64,000 nt of DNA from JANQRX01 sp963663975 (GTDB lineage Bacteria > Pseudomonadota > Alphaproteobacteria > Rhizobiales > Kaistiaceae). The stretch lies in NCBI GenBank assembly GCA_963663975.2, contig CAXXRA010000005.1, positions 354,984 to 418,983 on the forward strand. Reading direction: 5' to 3'. The translations under genes and the position numbers were made by a program. The notes beneath the pieces were generated by a model, which saw only the letters and a list, made by a program, of their open reading frames with translations, was not told the origin of the DNA and did no database searches. Below are positions 46,498 to 55,438 of the stretch, in pieces (positions within the stretch are counted from its first letter, which is position 1; each line of letters opens with the position of its first letter).

Positions 46498-47993
46498 GAC
46501 GCGCCTCCACCCAACAAGCTCATATAACTGGCGGCGGCCGTGGTCGCCACGTTGGCCCGAGGCAGGTAGGGATAGATATCCAGGTCGAGTTTGGGCGGGC
46601 GTCGCTCGATACGGCACAGCACAAGGTGTTTGACGGCGTCGTAGCCGATCGCACCCAGGCGCAGGGCGTCCTTCACCGCGCCGTGAAGCACCTCGAGATC
46701 GAAGGTCTCCACAAGCCGAAGGACCTGGACGTATTCCCGCTTGCCGGCCTTGCCCATGCGCGCCTCCAGGAGACGGCGCAGGGTTGGGAAGGCATCAGGC
46801 AGTTCCCATCCGGCTAGCGGCGCGGCCTGATCCAGGGCACCGATCTTGTGCTCCAGCAAAGGCAGGTAGTGGATCGGATCGAAGACCATATCTTCCCGGT
46901 CGTAGGAACGGGGGTGCCGGGCAATGATCCCGGCGCCGCAACCGATAACCACCTCGTGGACATAGCCACGGATCCAGACTTCCTGATGGCCGTAGGCGAC
47001 GGGCACGGAATAGTCATTCGTCCGGTAGCGCACCAGGGACAGCGAGTTGACCCGCGTGCCCTGCTTGTCGCACGCGTCGAACGGTGCCGGCAGTGGCCTC
47101 TTCAACGCTTCGCGGTCACGCACAAACCGTTCGCCGATGCTCTCGCGGTGGCCGCGCAGGACGTTGCCTTGCCGGTTGCGGCATTGCTCTTCCAGGTGGC
47201 CATTGAAGGCGTCCCAGCTCGCGAACCGGGGAAGCGGCGTCATGAAGTTCCGCCGGGCATAGCCGACCACCCCCTCCACATTGCCTTTGTCGTTACCCTT
47301 GCCGGGACGGCCGTAGCGGTCCTCGAAGAGGTAATGGGACTGCAGCCCGCTGAACGCCCGCGTTCGTTGCCGCGTGCCATCTGACAAGATGCGCGACACC
47401 AGACACTTGTCGTTGTCGTAAAGAATCGATTGGGGAACGCCGCCGAAAAAAACAAAGGCTCTGTTGTGCCCGTCCAGCCAGGCCTCCGTCGTCGCCGCCG
47501 GGTAGGCCGCAACGAAGCAGGCATCGCTGTGGGGAAGTGTCATGACGAAAAAATGCGCCCGATACTTGACGCCGGCGATGATCGCATCCGCCTCGCCAAA
47601 GTCCGCTTGAGCATGGCCCGGAGGATGTGACAACGGCACAAACATCTCACGCCGACGAAGGCGCCGTTCCCGAACGTAATCCTTCACGATGGTCTCTTTG
47701 CCCGTGAAGCCATGTTCGTCGCGAAGGCGCTCGAATATACGCTTCGCCGTGTGGTGCTGCTTACGGTGAACCGGTCGGTCCTCCTCCAGAATACGGTCGA
47801 TGATATCCGTGAAGGGGGCCAGTTTCGGGCGTTCCGGTGGCTGGCGTCGCCAATATCCCGGCGGTTCCGAATGCCGCAGCATCTTCCTCACCGTCTCGCG
47901 CGCAATGCCAAACCGACTTGCCGCCTCTCGCTGGCTCAGACCATCAACATGGCAGGCCAGCCGAACGCGCAGATATAGGTCCACGGTGTACAT
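46494..47993 (-). CDS. istA: IS21 transposase
   Basis: 499 residues from ATG 47993 (MYTVDLYLRVRLACHVDG). An HTH follows (SQREAASRFGIARETVRKML). The rve-type DDE core has AQADFGEADAII (Asp), SILYDNDKCLV (Asp) and GNVEGVVGYARRN (Glu). The C-terminal domain ends YMSLLGGGAS. Intact here but frameshifted in copy 2. Confidence 0.95.
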   Translation of the reverse strand: MYTVDLYLRVRLACHVDGLSQREAASRFGIARETVRKMLRHSEPPGYWRRQPPERPKLAPFTDIIDRILEEDRPVHRKQHHTAKRIFERLRDEHGFTGKETIVKDYVRERRLRRREMFVPLSHPPGHAQADFGEADAIIAGVKYRAHFFVMTLPHSDACFVAAYPAATTEAWLDGHNRAFVFFGGVPQSILYDNDKCLVSRILSDGTRQRTRAFSGLQSHYLFEDRYGRPGKGNDKGNVEGVVGYARRNFMTPLPRFASWDAFNGHLEEQCRNRQGNVLRGHRESIGERFVRDREALKRPLPAPFDACDKQGTRVNSLSLVRYRTNDYSVPVAYGHQEVWIRGYVHEVVIGCGAGIIARHPRSYDREDMVFDPIHYLPLLEHKIGALDQAAPLAGWELPDAFPTLRRLLEARMGKAGKREYVQVLRLVETFDLEVLHGAVKDALRLGAIGYDAVKHLVLCRIERRPPKLDLDIYPYLPRANVATTAAASYMSLLGGGAS

Positions 47994-48107
47994 CCTCCCG
48001 CCTTCCATCTCAAAAAAGATCGAAGACTACAGGTGGCAGAGTTTTACTCCGCCCGCGGCTGGGAAATCCCGCCGCTTCCGTGGACTAATTTGTCACCGCC
48101 GTTCTCA

Positions 48108-49137
48108 ACAACCGTCTGCTCAAAAAAAGCATGATCGCGGATGGGGACGACGAGGCATGAGGTATCCACCATCAGAGAAGCTGGAGATCATCCGGCTGGT
48201 TGAGCTGTCCCATCTGCCGGCCAGGCGTACGCTGGCGCAGTTGGGCATCCCCCGCACCTCGTTTTATCGCTGGTACGATCGCTATCTGACCGGCGGACCG
48301 GAAGCCCTGGAGGACCGCCGCTCGCGGCCTGGTCGGGTCTGGAACCGCATCCCCGATGAGGTGCGAGGCCAGATTGTGCAGCTGGCGCTGAAGGAGACCG
48401 ATCTGTCGCCGCGAGAATTGGCCGTGCGGTTCACCGATACTGAGGGCTACTTTGTATCGGAATCCTCGGTTTATCGCCTGCTCAAGGCCCACGATCTGAT
48501 CACCAGCCCGGCTTTTATCGTCGTGAAAGCGGCCGACGAGTTCAAAAACAAGACCACCGCGCCGAACCAGCTCTGGCAGACCGACTTCACTTACCTCAAG
48601 GTCATCGGCTGGGGCTGGTTTTACCTCTCCACCGTGCTGGACGACTTCTCCCGCTACATCATTGCCTGGAAGCTGTGCACGACGATGAAGGCCGAGGACG
48701 TCACCGATACGCTGGAACTGGCGCTCAAGGCGTCAGGTTGCGATCGGGCAACCGTCGTTCACAAGCCACGGCTCCTGTCCGACAACGGCTCCAGCTACAT
48801 CGCCGGCGATCTGGCCGAATGGCTCGACGACCGCGACATGGAGCACATTCGCGGCGCCCCCTATCATCCGCAGACCCAGGGCAAGATCGAGCGCTGGCAT
48901 CAGACGTTGAAGAACCGCATCCTGTTGGAGAACTACTATCTGCCTGGCGATCTTGAAGCGCAGATCGAAGCCTTTGTCGGCCACTACAACCACCACCGCT
49001 ACCACGAGAGCCTCGGCAATCTCACGCCGGCCGACGTCTACTTCGGGCGCGGCCCAACCATCCTGCTGAAAAGAGAAAGGATCAAACGGCAGACCATCGA
49101 ACACCGGCGCTTGCAATACCGCAAAACCGCCGCGTAG
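48108..49137 (+). mobile_element. IS3-family element truncated by IS21: orfA tail plus intact orfB
   Basis: 48108-48160 is the end of orfA (NNRLLKKSM...), cut at its 5' side by IS21. It contains CAAAAAAAGC, a typical -1 frameshift signal (A AAA AAG). orfB runs 48157-49137 (326 residues): SEKLEIIRLVELSHLPAR, an HTH-like region, then the rve core with WQTDFTYLKV, LLSDNGSSY and KIERWHQTLKNR (DDE). The left terminal repeat is absent, so the element is immobile on its own. Confidence 0.88.
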
Positions 49138-49357
49138 CATGATCAACCAGATGGCCAGAAGCACCTCTTAAGTCAGGTCCCCATTTGGTTCCAAATTACC
49201 TGACCACGGACAGCACGCGCTACCGGTTTCGGCTGGCTGGAGGTGCAATCGGGAAAAAATTCGAAAAAGGAATTGTCGGGCGAGACACGCAGCACTAAGT
49301 AACGCGCCGGCGCGCCCGGCGTGAGGGCGCAGCAAGGCCGGCGCGGAGCCTTACCAA

Positions 49358-50818
49358 ATGAAAAGCTGGATGACGACGCTCGCGCGTCACTACGACAAAG
49401 TTCGCGAGCGATATCCCGACGATGAGCTGTTGGTGTTGTTGGACATCGACGGGACCATCCTCGATATGCGCCATATGATCCTGTATCTGCTGCGCAAGTA
49501 CGATCAGCAGCATGACAGCGCGTTCTTCGAAGGTCTCCAACTCGGCGACATCGATCTTCATGAAAACCACGTCGACGATCTTCTCGGACGGCTCAATCTT
49601 CCGCGGCTCCAGCGCCGAAAGGTGCTGGACGCGCTTCCCGCGAACCGCCTGTCATCGGCCGCGGTGCTCGCGGCCCACCGGCCGTTCGTCGGCGTCATGG
49701 AGGTGATGCGCTGGTTCGTGCTTCAGCCCAGGACAACCGTGGCACTCAACAGCGGCCGTCCCGAAGCCATCCGCGATGAAACGCTGCGCACTCTCAACAG
49801 CCTCGGACGACAGTACCGCGTGTCGTTTTCCGACGAGCTGCTGTACCTGAATTCCGCCGGCTGGGACGAACAGGTTGAGCAGTCCAAAGTGGCCGGTCTC
49901 AAGCACTTCCAGAAGGCCGGTTACCGCGTATTCGCCGCAGTCGACAACGAGCCCGCCAATTTGAGCGCTCTGGCCGATGTCGACCCGGAAGACGAGATAC
50001 TTCTGCTGCACGCCGACACCATCTTCGACACCGCCCGTTCGGGTCTGCCGGCCGGTGCCGTGGGGGGCGCCAAATACGACATCACCGACCTGATTACCGA
50101 GAAGGCGCTGCCGCGTCAGGTGCAATTGGTGTGGCACGGCCTCAACGACGACACCAACATCCGGCAGTATCTGGCGTCCGAGGTCCAGTGGGCCGAATTC
50201 GACGTGCACACCGATCCGGCGGGTCGTCTTATCGTGCGCCACGATTCCTTCGCCGAGACGCCGGCGCAGCCGGGAGAGGAGTTCCTGCCGCTTGAGGACA
50301 TTCTGAAACGCCTCAAGAAATTCGGAAAAAACGCCAAGATCGACCTCAAGCAAGGGGGCGAGGTCTTGCACCGTGTCCGCGGCCTTGTCGACGCGCTCGA
50401 CTTCTCCCCCCAGAGCCTTTGGTTCAACGGCCATATTGAGGTCCTGGGTGAACAGGGCTTCCGCGAGCTCTCCGCCATGTTTCCGGGGACCGTGGTCCAG
50501 TGTCGGCTCGATTTCCTGGCGCCTCTGATCGAAGTGCTCCCCGAGGAGGGGCAGCGCATCTTGAATGGCCTTTGCGGTTGGGGGATCAACCGCTTCTCGA
50601 TTCCCTGGGGCCTGCCGAATCTCACCCGCACCGTCGAGACCATGGACCGCTGGGGGTACGAGGTGAACATCTACAACGTACCCGATCTCGAATCGTTCCT
50701 GCAGGCCGTCCTGCTGCAGCCCTGCTCGGTCACATCCGACTTCAATTTCCCCAAATGGCACTATTACGGCCGCGGCTCCGGCCAGAATGCCCATCGCCAC
50801 GAGTACCAGCAGCGCTGA
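49358..50818 (+). CDS. HAD-superfamily domain fused to a FAM151/menorin-like phosphodiesterase-fold domain
   Basis: 486 residues, ATG 49358 with GGAG upstream, no signal peptide. Residues about 20-240 are HAD-like: motif I LLDIDGTILD (nucleophile and acid), motif II VALNSGRPE, motif III Lys in QSKVAGLKHFQ, and motif IV FAAVDNEP. Residues about 255-480 look like the FAM151 TIM-barrel: VWHGLNDDTNI, QWAEFDVHTD, LIVRHDSF, KIDLKQGG, LWFNGHIEVLG and VQCRLDFLAP. Expected activities are phosphatase and PLC-like/GDPD-like phosphodiesterase. The substrate is unknown. Intact, flanked by IS remnants and an island. Confidence 0.78.
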   Translation: MKSWMTTLARHYDKVRERYPDDELLVLLDIDGTILDMRHMILYLLRKYDQQHDSAFFEGLQLGDIDLHENHVDDLLGRLNLPRLQRRKVLDALPANRLSSAAVLAAHRPFVGVMEVMRWFVLQPRTTVALNSGRPEAIRDETLRTLNSLGRQYRVSFSDELLYLNSAGWDEQVEQSKVAGLKHFQKAGYRVFAAVDNEPANLSALADVDPEDEILLLHADTIFDTARSGLPAGAVGGAKYDITDLITEKALPRQVQLVWHGLNDDTNIRQYLASEVQWAEFDVHTDPAGRLIVRHDSFAETPAQPGEEFLPLEDILKRLKKFGKNAKIDLKQGGEVLHRVRGLVDALDFSPQSLWFNGHIEVLGEQGFRELSAMFPGTVVQCRLDFLAPLIEVLPEEGQRILNGLCGWGINRFSIPWGLPNLTRTVETMDRWGYEVNIYNVPDLESFLQAVLLQPCSVTSDFNFPKWHYYGRGSGQNAHRHEYQQR

Positions 50819-51120
50819 GGGAACGGGCGCGCGGCGGACGCCGGAGCGTTTGTTTGACGCCTCGTCATGACCGCGCCGGCATGGCGGCTATCTGTTTCGC
50901 GTCAAAGGGCCGTCCGCGCTCGTTCGGATGGCCACGCGGCGCCAGTTCGGCCGTTAGGACGGCCTGCGGGCCCAAACTGCCCGCGAGGGAGCCTGGTACG
51001 CCGCAATCGCGACGTCCCAACAGCCAAATCCTCCGGCTCAGGCCCGGGTCTTCCTTCGGACACGACGCCGACACGGCAATCTGGCTCCGGCCTATCTTTC
51101 GTAGCAACCCATTGAAATTA

Positions 51121-51155
51121 TTGGTGCGGACGGCCGGACTCGAACCGGCAAGGGG
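51121..51155 (-). repeat. 35-bp tRNA-Leu 3'-end repeat, attachment site 1
   Basis: TTGGTGCGGACGGCCGGA and the following 17 bases match 51874-51908 exactly. On the minus strand it is the T arm and acceptor end of a tRNA-Leu, ending in CCA. With the second copy it brackets the toxin-antitoxin pair. Confidence 0.85.
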
Positions 51156-51313
51156 TGTGCACGACCGGTTGAGCCGGTCGAGGCCGCCGAGGGCGCCCGA
51201 CGGTTCGCCTTGACGGATGACATTCCGGATGCGCCACCCTGACTTGATGCTGAACGGCCTTGCCTCCACTCGAAGCCGTGCTCGCGAACGGTAGTTATGA
51301 TATGATTTCAGAT

Positions 51314-51547
51314 ATGGCACAGAAGCTCAGAGAGCTAGTGAAGAAGGCCGCGACTTGGCCGCAAGAGGCCCAGGACGAACTCGTGCAGGTGGCCGAGGAG
51401 ATCGAGCACGAATTGGGGACGGGCGCCTACCGCGCCACTCCCGATGAACTTAAAGCGATTGACGAGGCCCGCGCCCAGTTCACGCGGGGCGAGATCGCGA
51501 CCGACGAAGAGGTGGAGGAAGCCTTCGCGAAATTTCGCCGCGCATGA
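51314..51547 (+). CDS. type II antitoxin
   Basis: 77 residues from ATG 51314 (MAQKLRELVKKAATW), upstream of and overlapping the toxin gene by ATGA. The acidic, helical C-terminus (GEIATDEEVEEAFAKFRRA) is typical of small antitoxins that pair with RelE/ParE toxins. No clear DNA-binding fold is visible. The longer ORF from 51260 lacks a ribosome-binding site. Confidence 0.8.
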   Translation: MAQKLRELVKKAATWPQEAQDELVQVAEEIEHELGTGAYRATPDELKAIDEARAQFTRGEIATDEEVEEAFAKFRRA

Positions 51548-51846
51548 GGGTACGGTACTCCAAGCGCGCCCTCGCTGATCTCATAATAGTTGCCCGCTAC
51601 AGCCGAGCCTCGTTTGGGGACACTGTTGCCTTTGCAGTTGAGACCCGCATTCGCAATGTCATTGCTCGGCTAGAACGACTGCCGAAGGCCGGTCGGCGGT
51701 TGATTGATCGGCCGACGGTGCGTGTCGTGCCGCTGATCCGCTATCCGTACAAGATTTTCTATCAGGTGAATGCGGAGCAAAACGAACTCCAGATCCTCCA
51801 TATTCGCCATACGTCTCGGCGACCGTGGGCAGGGGAGCAGGGATAG
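51544..51846 (+). CDS. RelE/ParE-family toxin
   Basis: 100 residues beginning MRVRYSKRALADLIIVARY. The family features RALADL, RIRNVIARLERLPKAGRR and the C-terminal strand VRVVPLIRYPYKIFYQV and LQILHIRHTSR are present. Could inhibit gyrase or ribosomes; which one is not determinable here. The operon with the antitoxin lies entirely between two tRNA-Leu-derived repeats. Confidence 0.9.
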   Translation: MRVRYSKRALADLIIVARYSRASFGDTVAFAVETRIRNVIARLERLPKAGRRLIDRPTVRVVPLIRYPYKIFYQVNAEQNELQILHIRHTSRRPWAGEQG

Positions 51847-51873
51847 TCGCCGCGTCAGGTTTTTGGAACGCTG

Positions 51874-51945
51874 TTGGTGCGGACGGCCGGACTCGAACCG
51901 GCAAGGGGGTTTCCCCCCGAGGGATTTTAAGTTTGCCGCAAGGTC
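51874..51945 (-). repeat. 3' half of tRNA-Leu(TAA), attachment site 2 of the island
   Basis: On the minus strand it reads the anticodon loop CTTAAAATCC (anticodon TAA), a long variable arm (CTCGGGGGGAAACCCCCTT), the T arm GGTTCGAGTCC and acceptor CCGTCCGCACCA. The 5' half is replaced by unrelated sequence, so this is the far attachment site (partial tRNA) and not a functional gene. The integrase follows 158 bp to the right. Confidence 0.85.
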
Positions 51946-52102
51946 CAATCTCAAACCCTTTCTTTTCCTAGTATTTGGTGGTGCCCGCATTGAAAGACAG
52001 GAATTTCGGCGCTTATCGGTTGACTTATCACCGTTTTCGCTGACATTTGACGACATAACAATCCGCTTTATGGGCGGACACCATGCGGACACAGGAAATG
52101 TC

Positions 52103-53296
52103 ATGTCTCAACGGATTACCGACGAGCTAGTCAAGAACCTCACCCCTCCGCCGAAGGGAAACCGGATCGTCTATGACGGCAAGATCGCTGGTTTTGGAAT
52201 TCGGATCACGGTCGCGGGCGTGAAATCGTTCGTCCTCAATTACCGGATTGGCGGTCGTGAGCGGCGGCTCACCATTGGCCCCTACGGACAGGATCAATGG
52301 ACGGTTGCCGCCGCACGAAAGCGCGCGGGCGAGTTGCGCAGGATGATCGCCAACGGCGCCGATCCGCTGGCCGAGCGTATCGAGGCGCGGACAGCGCCAA
52401 CTGTGGCGGACCTATGCCAACGCTTCCAGGATGAGCATTTCCCCAAAACGCGGCCAAGCACTCAGCTTCAATATCGACAGATCATCGACAACGACATTCT
52501 ACCGGCGCTGCGGCACATGAAAGTCGCCCAAGTCACGTTCACCGACATCGACGCGCTTCACCGCAAGATCACCAAACGCGGTGCGCCCTATCGTGCCAAC
52601 CGCGCCATGGCCGTGGTGTCAAAAATGTTCTCGCTCGCGGTCAAATGGGGCTGGCGGAGCGACAATCCGGCCAACGGCATAGAGCGCAATCAGGAACTGA
52701 AACGCCACCGCTATCTATCGCCCGAGGAATTGGGGCGGCTCACCGAAGCCCTTTCCCAACACAAGGACGAACAGGCGGCCAACATCATCCGAATGCTTCT
52801 TCTGACCGGCGCCCGCTCGGGCGAAGTCCGCGCCGCGCGGTGGGAACAGTTTGACCTTGAAACAGGCGTTTGGACAAAGCCCGGTGCAGCGACAAAGCAG
52901 AAGACCGAGCACCGCGTTCCGCTGTCTGCCCCTGCCCGCCAGTTGCTTGGCGAGCTGCACGAAGCGGCGAAGGAAGGTGCTGAGTTTGTTTTCCCCGGTC
53001 GGGGAAACCTGGGGCACCGCACCGATATCAAGGACAACTGGGCGGCGCTATGCAAGACGGCTGAGATCACCGGCGCGCGGATTCACGACTTGCGGCACAG
53101 TTACGCCTCAATACTTGCCAGCGCGGGCCTGTCCCTGCCGATCATCGGCGCACTGTTAGGTCACTCCGAACCAGCCACGACGCAGCGTTACGCCCACTTG
53201 TTCGACGACCCCTTGAGGGCGGCTACGGAGCGTGTCGGGGCGATCGTGACCGGCGCGCCGTCGGCCGAGGTCCATCAGATGAAGAAGGAAGGCTGA
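52103..53296 (+). CDS. tyrosine recombinase (phage/island integrase)
   Basis: 397 residues starting MSQRITDELVKNLTPPPKG. The N-terminal DUF4102-like arm-binding region (GRERRLTIGPYG) is followed by a core-binding SAM-like domain (VADLCQRFQDEHFPKT) and a catalytic domain: Arg in LTGARSGEVRAARW, HDLRHSYA (His, Arg), LLGHSEPATTQRYAHL (His and Tyr nucleophile). This P4-type integrase is typical of islands entering tRNA genes, matching the adjacent tRNA-Leu att site. Intact. Confidence 0.95.
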   Translation: MSQRITDELVKNLTPPPKGNRIVYDGKIAGFGIRITVAGVKSFVLNYRIGGRERRLTIGPYGQDQWTVAAARKRAGELRRMIANGADPLAERIEARTAPTVADLCQRFQDEHFPKTRPSTQLQYRQIIDNDILPALRHMKVAQVTFTDIDALHRKITKRGAPYRANRAMAVVSKMFSLAVKWGWRSDNPANGIERNQELKRHRYLSPEELGRLTEALSQHKDEQAANIIRMLLLTGARSGEVRAARWEQFDLETGVWTKPGAATKQKTEHRVPLSAPARQLLGELHEAAKEGAEFVFPGRGNLGHRTDIKDNWAALCKTAEITGARIHDLRHSYASILASAGLSLPIIGALLGHSEPATTQRYAHLFDDPLRAATERVGAIVTGAPSAEVHQMKKEG

Positions 53297-53297
53297 T

Positions 53298-53864
53298 GTG
53301 CCCCGCCGCCGTAAGATCACCGGGACTGCGCGCGTGGTCGTCGAAGGGCCGCTATTACCGCCATTTCCACCGGGAACATGGCGCGCTCTCGAGGAAGCTA
53401 TCGGCATGAAATTGAACCGGGCAGCGCGGGGCGCTGTTCGGCGTGAGAGGGCCCAATATGCCGATGATGTTCGTCACATTGAGGCAGCGGCCAACAGGGC
53501 CGCGCTGCTCGGTCGCATACATAATGGCAATCAAAAGGAACCCACGCCCCTCACGCATTTGAACAAAGCGTTGGCTAATTGCGTCGTGAGGTGGGACGAC
53601 GCCATGCAGGACGACGACGCAAGTTGGGTGCTGATAGAGTTCGGCAGTGATGTCCAAGTCAAAACGAGAGGCAAGATCGAACTCGATACGCTTCGCTTGA
53701 ACCTGACGCGTATCTCGGGGCGGCTTAACCTTTGGCTGAAAGAACTGGCCAGCGGAATGGGCGAAGAGCCTGACCCGTTCCGTAGTTGGGTGAGGCGAGT
53801 TGAGAAGATTATTGAAGGCATCGGCGGCGACGCTGGTCCGTCTCGGAACCCCTATCAGGTCGAT
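53298..53864 (+). CDS. hypothetical island protein, C-terminus cut by IS3
   Basis: GTG at 53298, one base after the integrase stop, hence coupled. Native part of about 189 residues: PRRRKITGTARVVVEG, ANRAALLGRIHNG and LTRISGRLNLWLKELASG. Soluble and mostly helical; no family recognised. The IS3 left end at 53865 supplies the last codons (WSSPGLMDTF). Confidence 0.65.
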
Positions 53865-53918
53865 TGGAGTTCCCCCGGTTTGATGGACACTTTTTGATCT
53901 TGAGAGGAGAGTGTCATC

Positions 53919-54227
53919 ATGCCGAGAACGAGAACCCCGTACCCTGCGGATTTCAGGGACCAGATTGTTGCCCTGGCCCGTACCGGGCGCAGCATTGAAG
54001 ACCTGGCCAGAGAATTCGAGCCGTGTGCCGCGACGATCCATGGCTGGGTCAAGCAGGCCGACCGTGATGGTGGCCGCCGCACGGACGGCTTGACGAGCGA
54101 GGAGCGCGACGAACTCCGCCGTCTTCGCCGGGAGAACCGCCAGCTACGCCAGGAGAGAGATATCCTGGCAAAGGCCGCGGCCTGGTTTGCTCAGAGCGAC
54201 GCGATGTCGTCTCGGTCTTCGAATTGA
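53919..54227 (+). CDS. IS3-family OrfA
   Basis: 102 residues. The HTH (DFRDQIVALARTGRSIEDLA) is followed by a leucine-zipper-like coil (ELRRLRRENRQLRQERDIL) ending near KAAAWFA. orfB overlaps by four bases. Fusion by frameshifting to OrfAB is the usual IS3 mechanism. Confidence 0.9.
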   Translation: MPRTRTPYPADFRDQIVALARTGRSIEDLAREFEPCAATIHGWVKQADRDGGRRTDGLTSEERDELRRLRRENRQLRQERDILAKAAAWFAQSDAMSSRSSN

Positions 54228-55090
54228 TGACGGCAAACCCGGCCATGTTCCCTACCAAGACCATGAGCAGAATCCTCGGCGTATCAAGGTCCGGCTACTA
54301 TGCTTGGCGCGACCGATCGCCGTCTGCCCGATCCATCGCCGACGCGGCTCTGACGGACCGGATCAAGGCGATCCATGCGGACTCCCGAGCAACCTATGGA
54401 GCGCCGCGTATCCACGCTGAACTTGTCGATGAAGGCGTCCAGGTGGGCCGCAAGCGGATCGAGCGCCTGATGAAAGCGACCGGTATTGCCGGTGTTAGTC
54501 GCCGTAAAGCCGCCCGCACGACCTTCCGGGACGAGAGGGTTCGGCCGGCGTGCGATCTGGTCGATCGGAACTTCTACGCCGACGCGCCAGACCAGCTCTG
54601 GGTCGCTGATATTACCTACATCCCGACCTGGGCCGGGTTCCTCTATCTGGCCGTTGTGCTGGATGCCTTCTCACGACGCATCGTCGGCTGGGCCATGGGC
54701 CACAGCCTGAAGGCCCAACTCGTCCTCGATGCCCTGAACATGGCGCTGACGCAAAGACGACCCGCCGACGTGATCCATCACTCCGACCAGGGATCTCAAT
54801 ACACCTCCGTCGCCTTCGGCCTCAGATGCAAGGAAGCCGGCGTCCGGCCGTCCATGGGGTCAGTTGGCGACGCGTACGACAATGCGATGTGCGAGAGCTT
54901 CTTTGCCACCCTCGAATGCGAGCTGCTCGACCGGCGGAAGTTCCAGACCAAGGCCGCAGCACGCATGGCCATCTTCCAGTTCATCGAGGGCTGGTACAAT
55001 CCCGGCCGGCGCCATTCGGCCCTCGGTTACCAATCACCCGTCAACTATGAAAGGAGCGCCCAAGATCGGCTAGAGTCTGTAAGTCCCTAA
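54224..55090 (+). CDS. IS3-family OrfB (transposase catalytic subunit)
   Basis: 288 residues. The HTH_21-like region (YGAPRIHAELVDEGVQVG) is followed by the rve core: QLWVADITYIPTW (Asp), VIHHSDQGSQYTS (Asp) and NAMCESFFATLECEL (Glu). Intact. Confidence 0.94.
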   Translation: MMTANPAMFPTKTMSRILGVSRSGYYAWRDRSPSARSIADAALTDRIKAIHADSRATYGAPRIHAELVDEGVQVGRKRIERLMKATGIAGVSRRKAARTTFRDERVRPACDLVDRNFYADAPDQLWVADITYIPTWAGFLYLAVVLDAFSRRIVGWAMGHSLKAQLVLDALNMALTQRRPADVIHHSDQGSQYTSVAFGLRCKEAGVRPSMGSVGDAYDNAMCESFFATLECELLDRRKFQTKAAARMAIFQFIEGWYNPGRRHSALGYQSPVNYERSAQDRLESVSP

Positions 55091-55246
55091 CTGTCCACCG
55101 AACCGGGGGAACTCCAGTTAATCCTCAAACGACACCACAGAATCTAGTCACCATCCGCACCGTAAGCAAGCCCGCCGGCAACGTTGGGGCAAACTTTTCG
55201 ACGCGGAAACCGTGGCCGTGCACAGGGCACGGATCGGTGGTGCTCC

Positions 55247-55438
55247 ATGACCGGCGACGCTAAGCGAAACAGCGATGCAGTTCTTACCGATCTAGCGAAG
55301 GAGATTAACGAGCACGACAAGTCACGTCGGGCCTGCGTGGTGATCCGCGGCGCCCTGCAGCGCGATGAGGACGGCAAGGCGATCACGCCTGTCGGCATGG
55401 CGCTCGACGCCTTGGCCGAGCGGGAGGACGCGCCGTGA
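55247..55438 (+). CDS. small island protein of unknown function
   Basis: 63 residues from ATG 55247 (MTGDAKRNSDAVLTDLAK). Soluble, charged, ends LAEREDAP. Overlaps the primase start (GTGAGC), so translation is probably coupled. Similar short frames often precede P4-type primases; function unknown. Confidence 0.6.
   Translation: MTGDAKRNSDAVLTDLAKEINEHDKSRRACVVIRGALQRDEDGKAITPVGMALDALAEREDAP

Larger units (their letters stand above)
45527..48107 (-). mobile_element. IS21-family insertion sequence, copy 1 (intact, 2581 bp)
   Basis: Ends TGTCAACGTCGGAGCAAA (left) and the complement of TGAGAACGGCGGTGACAAA (right), both followed by TTAGTCCAC. GGAGCAAAAYTAGTCCAC is repeated inside the left end, as in IS21 multiple terminal repeats. 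Contains istA and istB. No target duplication is seen: the left flank is a membrane-protein gene, the right flank an IS3 orfA. Confidence 0.93.
53865..55116 (+). mobile_element. IS3-family insertion sequence (1252 bp)
   Basis: Inverted ends TGGAGTTCCCCCGGTT (53865) and AACCGGGGGAACTCCA (to 55116). Contains overlapping orfA and orfB. No clear target duplication. Confidence 0.93.

Noticed and set aside
51874..51960. Intact tRNA-Leu gene
   Set aside because: Only the sequence from the anticodon loop to the CCA end is tRNA-like; the 5' acceptor strand and D arm are absent, so it is an attachment-site remnant.
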